NCBI GenBank assembly: GCA_018398815.1
Contig: CM031616.1
Location: 73,530,922 to 73,594,921, forward strand
Direction of reading: 5' to 3'
Length of the DNA: 64,000 bases
Origin: Conus ventricosus
Taxonomy: Eukaryota > Mollusca > Gastropoda > Neogastropoda > Conidae
Position 1 is the first letter of the stretch. The number at the start of each line of letters is the position of its first letter. The notes beneath the pieces are model-generated. The model was not told the origin of the DNA, ran no database searches, and worked only from the letters and a program-made list of their open reading frames with translations. The position numbers were made by a program, and so were the translations under genes. This document shows, piece after piece, positions 22,601 to 32,309 of the stretch.

Positions 22601-23648
22601 CTGACATCACACGTCTGTCTCCAATCCCTACTTTATCCCAGCTGACATCACATGTCTGTCTCCAATCCCTACTTTGCTATCCAGCTGACATCACACGTCT
22701 GTCTCCAGTCCCTACTTTGTTATCCCAGCTGACATCACACGTCTGTCTCCAATCCCTACTTTGTTATCCCAGCTGAGATCACACGTCTGTCTCCAATCCC
22801 TACTTTATCCCAGCTGACATCACACGTCTGTCTCCAATCCCTACTTTATCCAGCTGAGATCACACGTCTGTCTCCACTCCCTACTTTGTTATCCCAGCTG
22901 ACATCACACGTCTGTCTCCACTCCCTACTTTGTTATCCCAGCTGACATCACACGTCTGTCTCCACTCCCTACTTTGTTATCCCAGCTGACATCACACGTC
23001 TGTCTCCAGTCCCTACTTTGTTATCCCAGCTGACATCACACGTCTGTCTCCAGTCCCTACTTTGTTATCCCAGCTGACATCACACGTCTGTCTCCACTCC
23101 CTACTTTGTTATCCCAGCTGACATAACACGTCTGTCTCCAATCCCTACTTTATCCCAGCTGACATCACATGTCTGTCTCCAATCCCTACTTTGTTATCCC
23201 AGCTGACATCACACGTCTGTCTCCAGTCCCTACTTTGTTATCCCAGCTGACATCACACGTCTGTCTCCAATCCCTACTTTGTTATCCCAGCTGAGATCAC
23301 ACGTCTGTCTCCAATCCCTACTTTATCCCAGCCGACATCACACGTCTGTCTCCAATCCCTACTTTATCCCAGCTGACATCACACGTCTGTCTCCAGTCCC
23401 TACTTTGTTACCCAGCTGACATCACACGTCTGTCTCCAATCCCTACTTTGTTATCCCAGCTGACATCACACGTCTGTCTCCAGTCCCTACTTTGTTATCC
23501 CAGCTGACATCACACGTCTGTCTCCAGTCCCTACTTTGTTATCCCAGCTGACATCACACGTCTGTCTCCAGTCCCTACTTTGTTATCCCAGCTGACATCA
23601 CACGTCTGTCTCCAGTCCCTACTTTGTTATCCCAGCTGACATCACACG
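19689..23648. repeat. 44-bp tandem array, about 90 copies, nearly 4 kb
   Basis: The basic unit is 44 bp and contains CCCAGCTGACATCACACG. Shorter units of 39-40 bp lacking TGTTA (TACTTTATCCC instead of TACTTTGTTATCCC) are interspersed, as are CAATCC/CAGTCC/CACTCC variants. Each unit carries an E-box (CAGCTG) overlapping TGACATCA, a near-match to the CRE/bZIP site. Divergence is low throughout. Confidence 0.98.
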
Positions 23649-24398
23649 CTCTGCGTTGAACAATGTAGTAGTCGGGGAAAACAAGTGTAGGGTAACAATG
23701 CCTCCGTCATTACTTTAATGACCTGGCAAAGATTTGATAGGGAAAAAATGGGGCGGGGTTGGGGTGGGGTTGGGAGGGGCGGGATAAAGAAAATGAGAAA
23801 GAGAAAATCAGGGAAATATATTACAAATTTAAAATCCTTCACTAGCAGCCTATGGGGACCAACGTAACCCATCTTGAAGACAGAGCTATTCACATCGCCT
23901 GCTCCGTGGCCTTTCGTCCGCTGGACCGGACTGGCCAGGTAGGCAGGGCTGATCAAACGCTCCATGTTCAAATGTACACGATCTTGACAGCTTCCACTAC
24001 ATCATCAACTGGAGTTCAAAAAGTCCGTCAGCAGATCCATGTTGGCTGCCTTGTCCAAGACGTAAGGTAGGAAGGGGAGTATAATGAGGAGAGGGACGAG
24101 AAGAAGGAGAGGATTTGGTGGGAGGTGCATGTGTGTGTGTGTGTGTGTGAGTGTGTGTGTGTGCGCAAACATGCGAGTGTCTGTCTGTCTGCGTGCGTGT
24201 ATGTGTTCGTGCGTGCGTGTGTGTGTGAAGGGGAGAAGAGTGTCTGGATCCAGACCTGGTGCGGAAGTTTCAGTTCACAACAAAGCAGCACAGCTCTGGG
24301 TCCAGTGCTGGAACAGGGGACGTTAATACTGTTGCAGGATTCGCCGGAGGACGAAAAAAACAAAAAACCACGGAACCCAGGAAAAAACGGGGGGTACT
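23649..24398. other. Spacer 3' of the candidate minus-strand gene
   Basis: Contains a GGGGT-rich patch (23750-23780) and a (GT)n/(GTGC)n stretch at 24128-24230. An open frame at 23852-24070 on the plus strand ends at a GTAAGG that could be a splice donor, and the opposite strand is also open over 23860-23970. I cannot assign either. Confidence 0.45.
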
Positions 24399-24728
24399 GG
24401 ACTCCCGTGGACTACAGCACCGAGGACAACCAGGAGCCCAAGACGACGTGCCCCTGGGGAACGGAGGAGGAGTGGATGGAGGAGGGGCGGGTGAAGGTCA
24501 TGGGCGACTGGACTCCCGTGGACTACAGCACCGAGGACAACCAGGAGCCCAGAACGACGTGCCCCTGGGGGACGGAGGAGTGGATGGAGGAGGGGCGGGT
24601 GAAGGTCATGGGCGACTGGACTCCCGTGGACTACAGCACCGAGGACAACCAGGAGCCCAGGATGACGTGCCCCTGGGGGACGGAGGAGGAGTGGATGGAG
24701 GAGGGGCGGGTGAAGGTCATGGTCTTCC
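24399..24728. repeat. 108-bp coding-sequence triplication at gene 3' end
   Basis: Three copies start with GGACTCCCGTGG at 24399, 24510 and 24618 (periods 111 and 108 bp). Read on the minus strand each encodes the same tail (MTFTRPSSIHSS, then VPQGHV, then GSWLSSVL and a TAG stop). The last 35 codons and stop of the candidate gene have thus been duplicated downstream. All lengths are multiples of three, so frames remain in register on both strands. Confidence 0.9.
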
Positions 24729-25418
24729 GCGGGCAGTGGAAGCTGGGGCTCAGCTCCAGGTAGCCCTCGTTGGGGGGGTCGATCCTCACCAGCAGCCTCT
24801 CCAGCTTCCGGTACCGCTCGTCCTCCGTCGTCCGCTCCTCGCCCGCCTCACCCCCCTTCCTCCCCCTCCCCCCGCCCCTCCCCCTCCCCCGGTCCGCCCC
24901 GGCGGGGGGCTGTTGTTTGAAGGTGTGCATGACCCGGGTCACTCCGCTGGCGGCGTCCGTCTCCATGTGGACCAAGGCCTTGCGCCCGCCGCCACGCCCC
25001 AGAGCTCGGGGTGAGAGGTCAGACAAGGTATGGTGGGGCTGGGGGTGTCCCTCGTGACGTAGGGCGGCGGCGGCGGTGTGGGGCCCTCTCTGCGCCTGGG
25101 GCGTTGGGGCCGGGGGCAGGGCGAACCCGTGGCTGGTCCGCGCTCCGTGACGTTGGCTGCTGGGGGCCAGGGTGGGAAGAAGCCCCTCCCCGCTCCTCTC
25201 ACCCCCGTCCTCCCCTCCGCCTCCACCTCCGCCTCCTCTTCCTGCTCCTGTCGGCTGTTCTCTCCCTGGCCTTCCGGGCTGGGCGTCGTGTTGCACGTGC
25301 CTTTCCCGCGTTGCCCGTGCCGTTGGTGATGGTCAGCGGGGGCAGTGACAGCGTGGCGTGGTGGTGGGTGATGCTGTCCACATGTTTCTGCTTCTGCAAG
25401 CGGCGGACGATGAAGGAT
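24631..25418 (-). CDS. Candidate host gene, terminal coding exon (frames disrupted)
   Basis: On the minus strand an acceptor (CTCCTTCCACAG) precedes this exon, and its first base completes the codon left open by the exon at 28153-28487. Splicing gives ...LMDLHRK-SFIVRRLQKQKHVDS in one frame. The text continues THHHATLSLPPLTITNGTG. Near 25285 the best reading shifts frame to an acidic, disordered stretch (EGQGENSRQEQEEEAEVEA), and near 25000 it shifts again to KALVHMETDAASGVTRVMH, ERYRKLERLLVRIDPPNEG and a C-terminal GSWLSSVL ending with TAG at 24631-24633. Third codon positions are strongly G/C, unlike the surroundings, which supports real coding. The breaks lie near G/C-rich runs and could be consensus errors or true decay. 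I do not recognise the protein family and name no function. Confidence 0.5.
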
Positions 25419-25423
25419 CTGTG

Positions 25424-27368
25424 GAAGGAGCACACACACAAAGTGTACACATGAAGAGGCGGGGAGGGGGGGGGGGGGCACGGCGGTACTAGGAAAGGAA
25501 GGAAGGAGGACACACACACAAAGTGTACACATGAAGAAGTGGGGGGGGGGGGGGGGGGGCACGGGAGTACTGGGAAAGGAAGGAAGGAAGGACACACACA
25601 CACAAAGTGTACACATGAAGAGGCGGGGGGGGTGGGGGGTGGGGAGGACACGGGGGGTACTAGGGAAGGAAGGAAGGAAGGAGGACACACACACAAAGTG
25701 TACACATGAAGAGGGCGGGGAGGGGGGGGGGGGGGAACACGGGAGTACTGGGAAAGGAAGGAGGACACACACACAAAGTGTACACATGAAGAGGCGGGGA
25801 GGGGGGGGGGGGGTGGAAACGGGGGTACTGGGAAAGGAAGGAAGGAAGGAGGACACACACACAAAGTGTACACATGAAGAAGTGGGGGGGGGGGGGGGGG
25901 GCACGGGAGTACTGGGGAAGGAAGGAAGGAAGGAGGACACACACACAAAGTGTACACATGAAGAAGTGGGGGGGGGGGGGGGGGGGGCACGGGGGTACTG
26001 GGGAAGGAAGGAAGGAAGGAGGACACACACACAAAGTGTACACATGAAGAAGTGGGGGGGGGGGGGGGGGGGGCACGGGGTACTGGGGAAGGAAGGAAGG
26101 AAGGAGGACACACACACAAAGTGTACACATGAAGAAGTGGGGGGGGGGGGGGGGGGGGGCACGGGGGTACTGGGGAAGGAAGGAAGGAAGGAGGACACAC
26201 ACAAAGTGTACACATGAAGAGGGCGGGGGGGGGGGGGGGGGGGGGGGGGGCACGGGAGTACTGGGAAAGGAAGGAAGGAAGGAGGACACACCACACACAA
26301 AGTGTACACATGAAGTGAGGGGGGGGGGGGGGGGCACGGGGGGTACTGGGAAAGGAAGGAAGGAGGACACACACACAAAGTGTACACATGAAGTGAGGGG
26401 GGGGGGGGGGGCACGGGGGTACTGGGAAAGGAAGGAAGGAAGGAGGACACACACAAAGTGTACACATGAAGAAGTGGGGGGGGGGGGGGGGGGTACTGGG
26501 AAAGGAAGGAAGGAAGGAGGACACACACAAAGTGTACACATGAAGAGGCGGGGAGGGGGGGGGGGCACGGGGGTACTGGGAAAGGAAGGAGGGAAGGAGG
26601 ACACACACACAAAGTGTACACATGAAGAAGTGGGGGGGGGGGGGGGGGGGGCACGGGGGTACTGGGAAAGGAAGGAAGGAAGGAGGACACACACACAACA
26701 CAAGTGTACACATGAAGTAGTGGAGGGGAGGGGGGGGCACGGGGGGTACTGGGAAAGGAAGGAAGGAAGGACACACACACACACAAAGTGTACACATGAA
26801 GTAGTGGGGGGGGGGGGGGGGGGGGGCACGGGGGTACTGGGAAAGGAAGGAAGGAAGGACACACACACACACACACAAAAGTGTACACATGAAGTAGTGG
26901 GGGGGGGGGGGGGGGGGGCACGGGGGGGTACTGGGAAAGGAAGGAAGGAAGGACACACACACAAAGTGTACACATGAAGAAGTGGGGGGGGGGGGGGGGG
27001 CACGGGGATACTGGGAAAGGAAGGAAGGAAGGACACACAAAGTGTACACATGAAGAAGCAGGGGGGGGGGGGGGCACGGGGGTACTGGGAAACGAAGGAA
27101 GGAAGGAGGACACACACACAAAGTGTACACATGAAGAAGCAGGGGGGGTGGGGGTGTGGGGGCACGGGGGTACTGGGAAAGGAAGGAAGGAAGGAGGACA
27201 CACACACAAAGTGTACACATGAAGAAGTGGGGGGGGGGGGGGGGGCACGGGGGTACTGGGAAAGGAAGGAAGGAAGGACACACACACAAAGTGTACACAT
27301 GAAGAAGTGGGGGGGGGGGGGGGGGGGGGGAGGACACGGGGGTACTGGGAAAGGAAGGAAGGAAGGAG
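25424..27368. repeat. 84-bp minisatellite with long poly-G tracts, 23 copies
   Basis: The unit is about 84 bp: GTGTACACATGAAGA, a G-run of 12 to about 28 bases, a CACGGGGGTACTGGG block, (GGAA)n, then (AC)n. GTGTACACATGAA occurs 23 times between 25445 and 27310. Unit length varies mainly through the G-run, GGAA and AC counts. All of it lies within the proposed intron of the minus-strand gene, so the transcript would carry C-runs while the non-template strand of the gene is C-rich and the template strand G-rich. Very long open frames on both strands (up to 819 codons) come from the lack of stop codons and are not proteins. Confidence 0.97.
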
Positions 27369-27429
27369 GAGGCACTTGGAATTTGGCCTCAACAACAAAG
27401 TCGGTCGTCTTACTTGGGTAATGTATCAG

Positions 27430-27541
27430 TTTTACACACACGCACAGACACACAAAAATACACACGCGCACGCGCGCGCACAAATACACGCGCGCACACG
27501 CACAAAAATACGCGCGCGTGTGCACACACACACACACACAC

Positions 27542-27576
<35 letters not shown>

Positions 27577-27650
27577 CTGTTAAAAGAGGAAGGGAAAGGG
27601 AGGGGAGCTAAGAGAGAGAGAGAGAGACAGTGGGAGCTGGGGTGTGTTGT
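27430..27650. repeat. CA/CG-rich and GA microsatellites
   Basis: (CA)n interrupted by CGCGCG blocks at about 27433-27575, followed by a short (GA)n run at about 27612-27628. Confidence 0.9.
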
Positions 27651-27679
27651 TTTATGGAGTAGGTCACGTATTCAGACGG

Positions 27680-27855
27680 TTTATTCAAATTACGGCTTAC
27701 AGAGGGATTTGCAAACGGACGTCTATGATTTTGATCAAAATATAAAATCACCGAGACATGAAATGTTCACGTAAACGTTTCTTGAAATGTTTTCGTGTAT
27801 TCGTATTTTGTAGACTGGTTGGAAGTGAGTTCCAGACATATGGTCAACAGTAAGC
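27680..27855 (-). mobile_element. LINE 3' coding end, second copy of family at 29.6 kb
   Basis: The minus strand reads PYVWNSLPTSLQNTNTRKHF then KKRLREHFMSR and a stop. This is closely similar to the plus-strand fragment near 29890-29997 (PYVWNSLPPNLQNMNTLKLF, HFMSQ). It is the C-terminal end of a non-LTR retrotransposon ORF2-type protein. Only the last 35 or so codons and some 3' flank remain. It lies within the proposed host-gene intron. Confidence 0.75.
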
Positions 27856-27867
27856 TATGCACTCGCA

Positions 27868-27894
27868 CACATACAGAGAGAGAGAGAGAGAGAG

Positions 27895-27959
<65 letters not shown>

Positions 27960-28108
27960 GAGACAGACAGATAGACGGACAGAGAGAGAGAGGGAAAGAG
28001 ATAGAGAGAGAGAGAGAGAGGGAGGGAGGGAGAGAGACAGACAGCCAGCCAGCCAGTCAACCAGCCAGCCAGTCAACCAGCCAGCCAGTCAACCAGCCAG
28101 CCAGAGAC
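27868..28108. repeat. (GA)n, (GACA)n and CCAG-type microsatellites
   Basis: A (GA)n-rich tract with GACAGACA runs (27868-28038) is followed by a CCAGCCAGTCAA unit repeated three to four times (28045-28105). Confidence 0.95.
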
Positions 28109-28152
28109 AGAACCGGCAACTCCACCCCCCCACCCCCACCCCCCAAACTGAC

Positions 28153-28487
28153 TTGCGGTGGAGGTCCATCAGTCGCCCAGTCTTCCTCTCCTCCGTGCGC
28201 AGGTGCGTCATCTTGACGTGCAGCATCTGCTCCTGCGTCACGTTGTCGTAGAGCAGCACGCGCGACACGCTGGACTTGGGCAGCACGCCGCGCGGCTTCT
28301 TGCCGTAGTTGGGCACGATGCGGGGGGGCCGGTGCATGTAGCTCAGGTCCTCCGTGTGCTTCGTCACCCGCGGGGGCTGGGGCTCCAGTCCCGCCTGGTC
28401 AGGCGGCGAGTCCCCCTCCCTTCCCCTCCTGCTGGCTGCTGACGGGCGGTGGAGGTGGGGATTTTTCGTCCGTCATGGTGTTGTCGT
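28153..28487 (-). CDS. Candidate host gene, upstream coding exon
   Basis: On the minus strand a (TG)n tract ending in GGCAG gives the acceptor at 28488. The exon reads DDNTMTDEKSPPPPPV, continues through SSQQEGKGG, and after one frame change in a G-run (28411-28416 area) reads PRVTKHTEDLSYMHRPPRIV, NYGKKPRGVLPKSSVSRVLL, YDNVTQEQMLHVKMTHLRTE and ERKTGRLMDLHR. It ends at a GTCAGT donor (28147-28152). Removing a single G restores one open frame across the whole exon, which suggests a homopolymer error or a recent mutation. Codons are strongly GC3-biased. The donor joins the acceptor at 25419 in phase (...HRK-SFIV). The N-terminal part is proline-rich and disordered, and the rest is basic. The family is not recognised. 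Confidence 0.55.
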
Positions 28488-28491
28488 CTGC

Positions 28492-28493
<2 letters not shown>

Positions 28494-28523
<30 letters not shown>

Positions 28524-28622
28524 TTCTGAACTGTTGATGGAATAAGGTTTCTATGTGGGGGCGACTGCAGGCGGAAGTGAAAAACTGAAAAAAAACAAAC
28601 AAACAAACAAACAAACAAACAA
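28494..28622. repeat. (CA)n and (AAAC)n microsatellites
   Basis: (AC)n at 28493-28520 directly upstream of the exon acceptor on the gene strand, and (AAAC)n at 28591-28621. Confidence 0.9.
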
Positions 28623-28968
28623 CAGAATTACTGGGCCGCGCCAAACGAAGAAACGAAACACACAACAAACACGACGCGTTTCGACCTGTTGGTCTCCTTC
28701 AGGTCGGACAGATCACGTTCAAAACTGGAAACGGAGGACGAACAGAGAGCTCACCCCAGACCACATTATGCCCGCACCCCCCCCCCCCCCCCCCCCCAAC
28801 CCCACCCACTCCAGACCGCAGAGATGAGCGAGTGTCGGTTCGTCCTTCGTTTTCAATTGTTTTGGATGTCATCTGTCCTGCCTGAAGAGGACCCACTAGA
28901 TCGAAACGCGTTGTGTTTGTTATGCAATTTGTTTGTTCCTCTGTTTAAGCGGCCCAGTAATTCTGTTT
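28622..28968. repeat. Inverted pair of Penelope/hammerhead-like fragments
   Basis: The left arm (28622-28743, minus orientation) and right arm (28838-28968, plus orientation) are diverged inverted copies. Shared blocks are GTTCGTCCTYCGTTTYCA, CCTGAAGRRGACC, TCGAAACGCGT and GCGGCCCAGTAATTCTGT. The block CTGAAGA...GATCGAAACGCGTTG resembles the CUGANGA and GAAA core boxes of type I hammerhead ribozymes carried by Penelope-like retroelements. That identification is from memory of the family and is uncertain. The spacer holds a poly-C run (28776-28797). Confidence 0.6.
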
Positions 28969-29025
28969 CTGCTCTTGTTAATGAATAAACAAACAAATAA
29001 AAAATAAATAAATAAACAATGAAGA

Positions 29026-29083
29026 CAAGGTAAGGTAAAGTCCCCTACAGCCCAGCCGACCCCCAGGGCCATATCAGGGCTGT
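29026..29083 (-). mobile_element. SINE 3'-end fragment
   Basis: Read on the minus strand it contains CAGCCCTGATATGGCCCT, GGTCGGCTGGGCTGTAGG and a tail of TTACCTTACCTT. The same block occurs on the plus strand at 38474-38531 inside the 20-bp array. A short block with a simple tail in two unrelated contexts indicates the 3' end of a dispersed retroposon. Confidence 0.6.
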
Positions 29084-29253
29084 CACCGTGTTCAAGTCAA
29101 CTCAAAAATCATTTTTTTCAAATCCCTCATTCACACAACTCTTCCAAATACACCCTCTAAAAACACATGGGAAATTTCGTTTAAAAAAGAAGTTTAACAA
29201 ATAAGTAAATCGATAAATATGTACACAAACAGTCCACTGAAGAAAACAAAAGT

Positions 29254-29335
29254 TTTGGGGTGGGGTGGGGTTGGGCGGGGTGGGGTGGGGTGGGGTTGGG
29301 CGGGGTGGGTTGGATGGGGTGGGGCGGGGTATGAG
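29254..29335. repeat. GGGGT/GGGCG-type simple repeat
   Basis: A G-rich run of GGGGTGGGGTT and GGGCGGGGT units, about 80 bp, with potential to form a G-quadruplex. Confidence 0.85.
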
Positions 29336-29399
29336 GCTAAGACAAGCCATGTTATCTCAATAGGTTTACCCAGTCACGGATAAAAATAAAAATAAAAAA

Positions 29400-29612
29400 A
29401 ATGAACACACACACACACGCACACACACCATACTAATCCTTTTAAAGTGAAGGGGCAGAATTAATGAAGTTGTAGCTGAAACAAGCACCGACTTCGTGCA
29501 ACTCTCAAAGGCACGTTCACCACAGTGCGTGTCTGTGTGCCCGCACTTTATGAGGTCATCGTTATGTTTGCCCAGTCTCTCTCTCTCTCCCTCTCTCTCC
29601 CTCTCGCAGTAG
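29400..29612. other. Short microsatellites and spacer left of a LINE
   Basis: (AC)n at about 29405-29428 and (CT)n at 29577-29608 border an unassigned 150-bp stretch. The LINE coding frame begins immediately right of the CT tract. Confidence 0.6.
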
Positions 29613-30440
29613 TGACGTCCACAAGAAAAGGCTGAATTCTCTCCATAGACGTGCAGCAAAGCTACTCCATCCAGCTGTATCTCTAACAACAGACGAAAAA
29701 CTAAAAGCGCTGAACATACTTCCTCTGAATAGGCAATTGGAATTCAACAAGGCATCATTTATGTTTACAATCTTGACAGATACTATGCCATGTTATATCA
29801 ATGCCCTTTTTACAAGATCGAACAGCTTTTCTGGCTCGACGAAATTCCTTCTTCCCTACCCACGCATTGATCTATACAAAACAAGCCTAGCATACTCTGG
29901 ACCATATGTCTGGAACTCACTTCCACCGAATCTACAAAACATGAATACTTTAAAACTTTTCAAGGAACATTTGCATAAACATTTTATGTCTCAGTAGTTA
30001 AATTACTCGATTACAATGATTAGCGTCCACTCGCTAAGTCTTCTGTGAACCATGCTTTGAATAAATCGTCTAAACATAAAACCTACTCCGTTAAAATCGC
30101 TCATCCCACTCCCACTCTGTCTACCCTCCCTTTTCTCCTCCCCTACCTACCATTCTCTCTTCCCCACCCTCCTCTGACCTCTCTCTCTCTGTAGTTTTTG
30201 TTTGTTTGTTTGCTTGTAAGTTTCCTTTGTTTTACCATCCCCCATCTCATTAGTGCTTTTATGAGTAGTTTGCTTATCATTGTAGAATTAGATTATCATG
30301 TTGCTATGTTGAATTGTCTGTATGAATGATATGTGCTGAAATAATGTATGCATGACAAGGACAGATTGTAAGACTAGGCTTTGGCCTAAAATCTTCATCC
30401 TTGGGTATTAAAGATCAATCAATCAATCAATCAATCAATC
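29612..30440 (+). mobile_element. 5'-truncated non-LTR retrotransposon (LINE) with 3' UTR
   Basis: The frame is open from about 29612: VHKKRLNSLHRRAAKLLHPA, then DEKLKALNILPLNRQLEFNK, MPCYINALFTR, YPRIDLYKTSLAYSGPYVWN and SLPPNLQNM, ending HFMSQ with TAG at 29995. The pattern RRAAKLL ... LPLxxxL ... GPYVWNSLP is typical of the C-terminus of CR1/Jockey-type LINE ORF2 proteins. About 400 bp of AT-rich 3' UTR follow and end in (ATCA)n at 30413-30440, the probable 3' tail. A second, inverted fragment of the same family lies at 27680-27855. The copy lacks reverse transcriptase and is inactive. Confidence 0.75.
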
Positions 30441-30499
30441 TCTGTATATGTAAATTGATATGGGCACAATACATTATATATGCTTTGATCGCAGGACTA

Positions 30500-30681
30500 C
30501 ATTACACACACACACGCGCGCGCACTCACACACACAGGCACGCACGCAGGCAGGCACGCACACAAGCACACACACACACACACACACAGTCACGAGACAC
30601 GAATGGTGGGGGGGGGGGGGGGAGGAGGAAGGGAAGTAGAGAGACAGATAGGCAGAGACAAAGAGAGACAGAAAGACGGAC

Positions 30682-30726
<45 letters not shown>

Positions 30727-31036
30727 GACTGAGAGCGAGAAAGGAGGTCTTTATTTATGAGAATAACAGAGGAGCACTGTCGTTGGTTTTCCACTGTTAT
30801 TCAGCCCTAGCCTGGTCCACAGTCGCAATGATAATGTCCTGTCAGTGGAGGAGAGGATCACTGTAAAAGATGAATAGCATGCAGCACAATGCGCCGGAAT
30901 ATATATGCATCAACATGCACACAAACATAGCACACACACATATCGATACTCAAGAACACACACGCGCGCGCGCTCGCGCGCGCACACACACACACAACTC
31001 GCACGCACGCACGCACGCACGCGCGTGCGCACACAC

Positions 31037-31081
<45 letters not shown>

Positions 31082-31183
31082 ACACACACACCACAACACA
31101 CACACACCACAACACACACATACACAATACACACACTACACACGCACGCACGCGCGCGCGCGCACGCACACACACACATACAT

Positions 31184-31232
<49 letters not shown>

Positions 31233-31391
31233 ACATCCACTACACACACAAACCACACGCACACACACACGCACAGTCACACGAACCCGTAGAGATATCT
31301 TCCCACTTATGCAATAAAGAAGCCATAGCCGGCCAATTTCAAGAGTCACTTCACCCAATACAAACTGTGGAACTTGTGTGATCCAGGCATG

Positions 31392-31433
<42 letters not shown>

Positions 31434-31495
31434 TGCGTGTGCGTGTGTGTGTGTGAATGTGAGTGTGTGTGTGTGAATGTGAGTGTGTGTGTGAA

Positions 31496-31528
<33 letters not shown>

Positions 31529-31570
31529 GTGTGTGTGTATGTGTATGAGAGAGAGAGAGAGAGAGATCAA
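30500..31570. repeat. Cluster of CA, GA, GT and poly-G microsatellites
   Basis: (CA)n with CGCGCG interruptions at 30505-30590, poly-G at 30607-30622, (GA)n/(GACA)n at 30650-30730, a long compound (CA)n at 30928-31285 and (GT)n at 31393-31545 ending in (GA)n. The 30740-30925 and 31290-31390 gaps show nothing coding. Open frames of 100-300 codons here are simple-repeat translations. Confidence 0.9.
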
Positions 31571-32309
31571 CAGAGAGACCAAGGGAGGTAACTATAAACG
31601 GCCGGTAAGAAAGGGAAACAAGAAGATAACACCCCGCCACAGTGTCTTCGATCGCACGCCCAGCAAGCATTTGAAGGGAGATGGTGGTGGGTGGTGGGGT
31701 GGGGGGTGGGAGCGGAGCAAAGGTGAAAACTCTCAAAAGCCACTCAGAAAACGACAGCGACCGAGCCGGTGTAAAATAAATGATCGGTGCGATCATATAT
31801 CCAACCTGGATCTAATCTCACAATTAGTACGCCATTTTTCGAAAAGTGCAGGAGATAGAAACCAGGAGCTGGTGGGGGAGGAGGAGGAGGGGCAGGGGAG
31901 GGGGAGCGGAGGTTGTATTCAACACATTATCACACAACTGCCCTGTCCTTTGAAGATCAACAAAGAGCTCAGGAGAAGGGGGCTGCAGCCGGGGCGAGAG
32001 GGGGAGGGGGGTCGTTCTCGAATCAGCTTGCCTGTGTATAATGCTGCTGAAAGAGGGGAGGGAACTCAGAATCAAATCAAATAAAAAACAAAACAAAAAA
32101 TAGAACCAAACCAAACCAAACCAACCAGAAAACAGAATGAACGAAACCAAACCAACGAAAAAAGAGGCAAACCGAATGACAGTGATTTTTGTTTCTCCTC
32201 CAGGCAGTCGAAGAGAGTGGAAAAAGGTGAGAACAATCCGGCACTGAATTTTCTGGGTGCTGGATTCCAGAGCAAAAGAGCATCCCTGTATCCCCAGGAA
32301 GTTCGGCAG
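31571..32309. other. Spacer before the large 20-bp array
   Basis: Contains a GGT/GGGT patch near 31681-31710, a GGAGGAGG stretch near 31876-31912 and an (AACCA)n-like run at 32080-32155. No gene was recognised. Confidence 0.5.

Noticed and set aside
24939..27570. Open frames of 636-819 codons (Pro/Cys/Phe-rich) on the minus strand
   Set aside because: They are translations of the poly-G minisatellite. The frames exist because the units lack stop codons, and no start, splice or domain evidence supports them.
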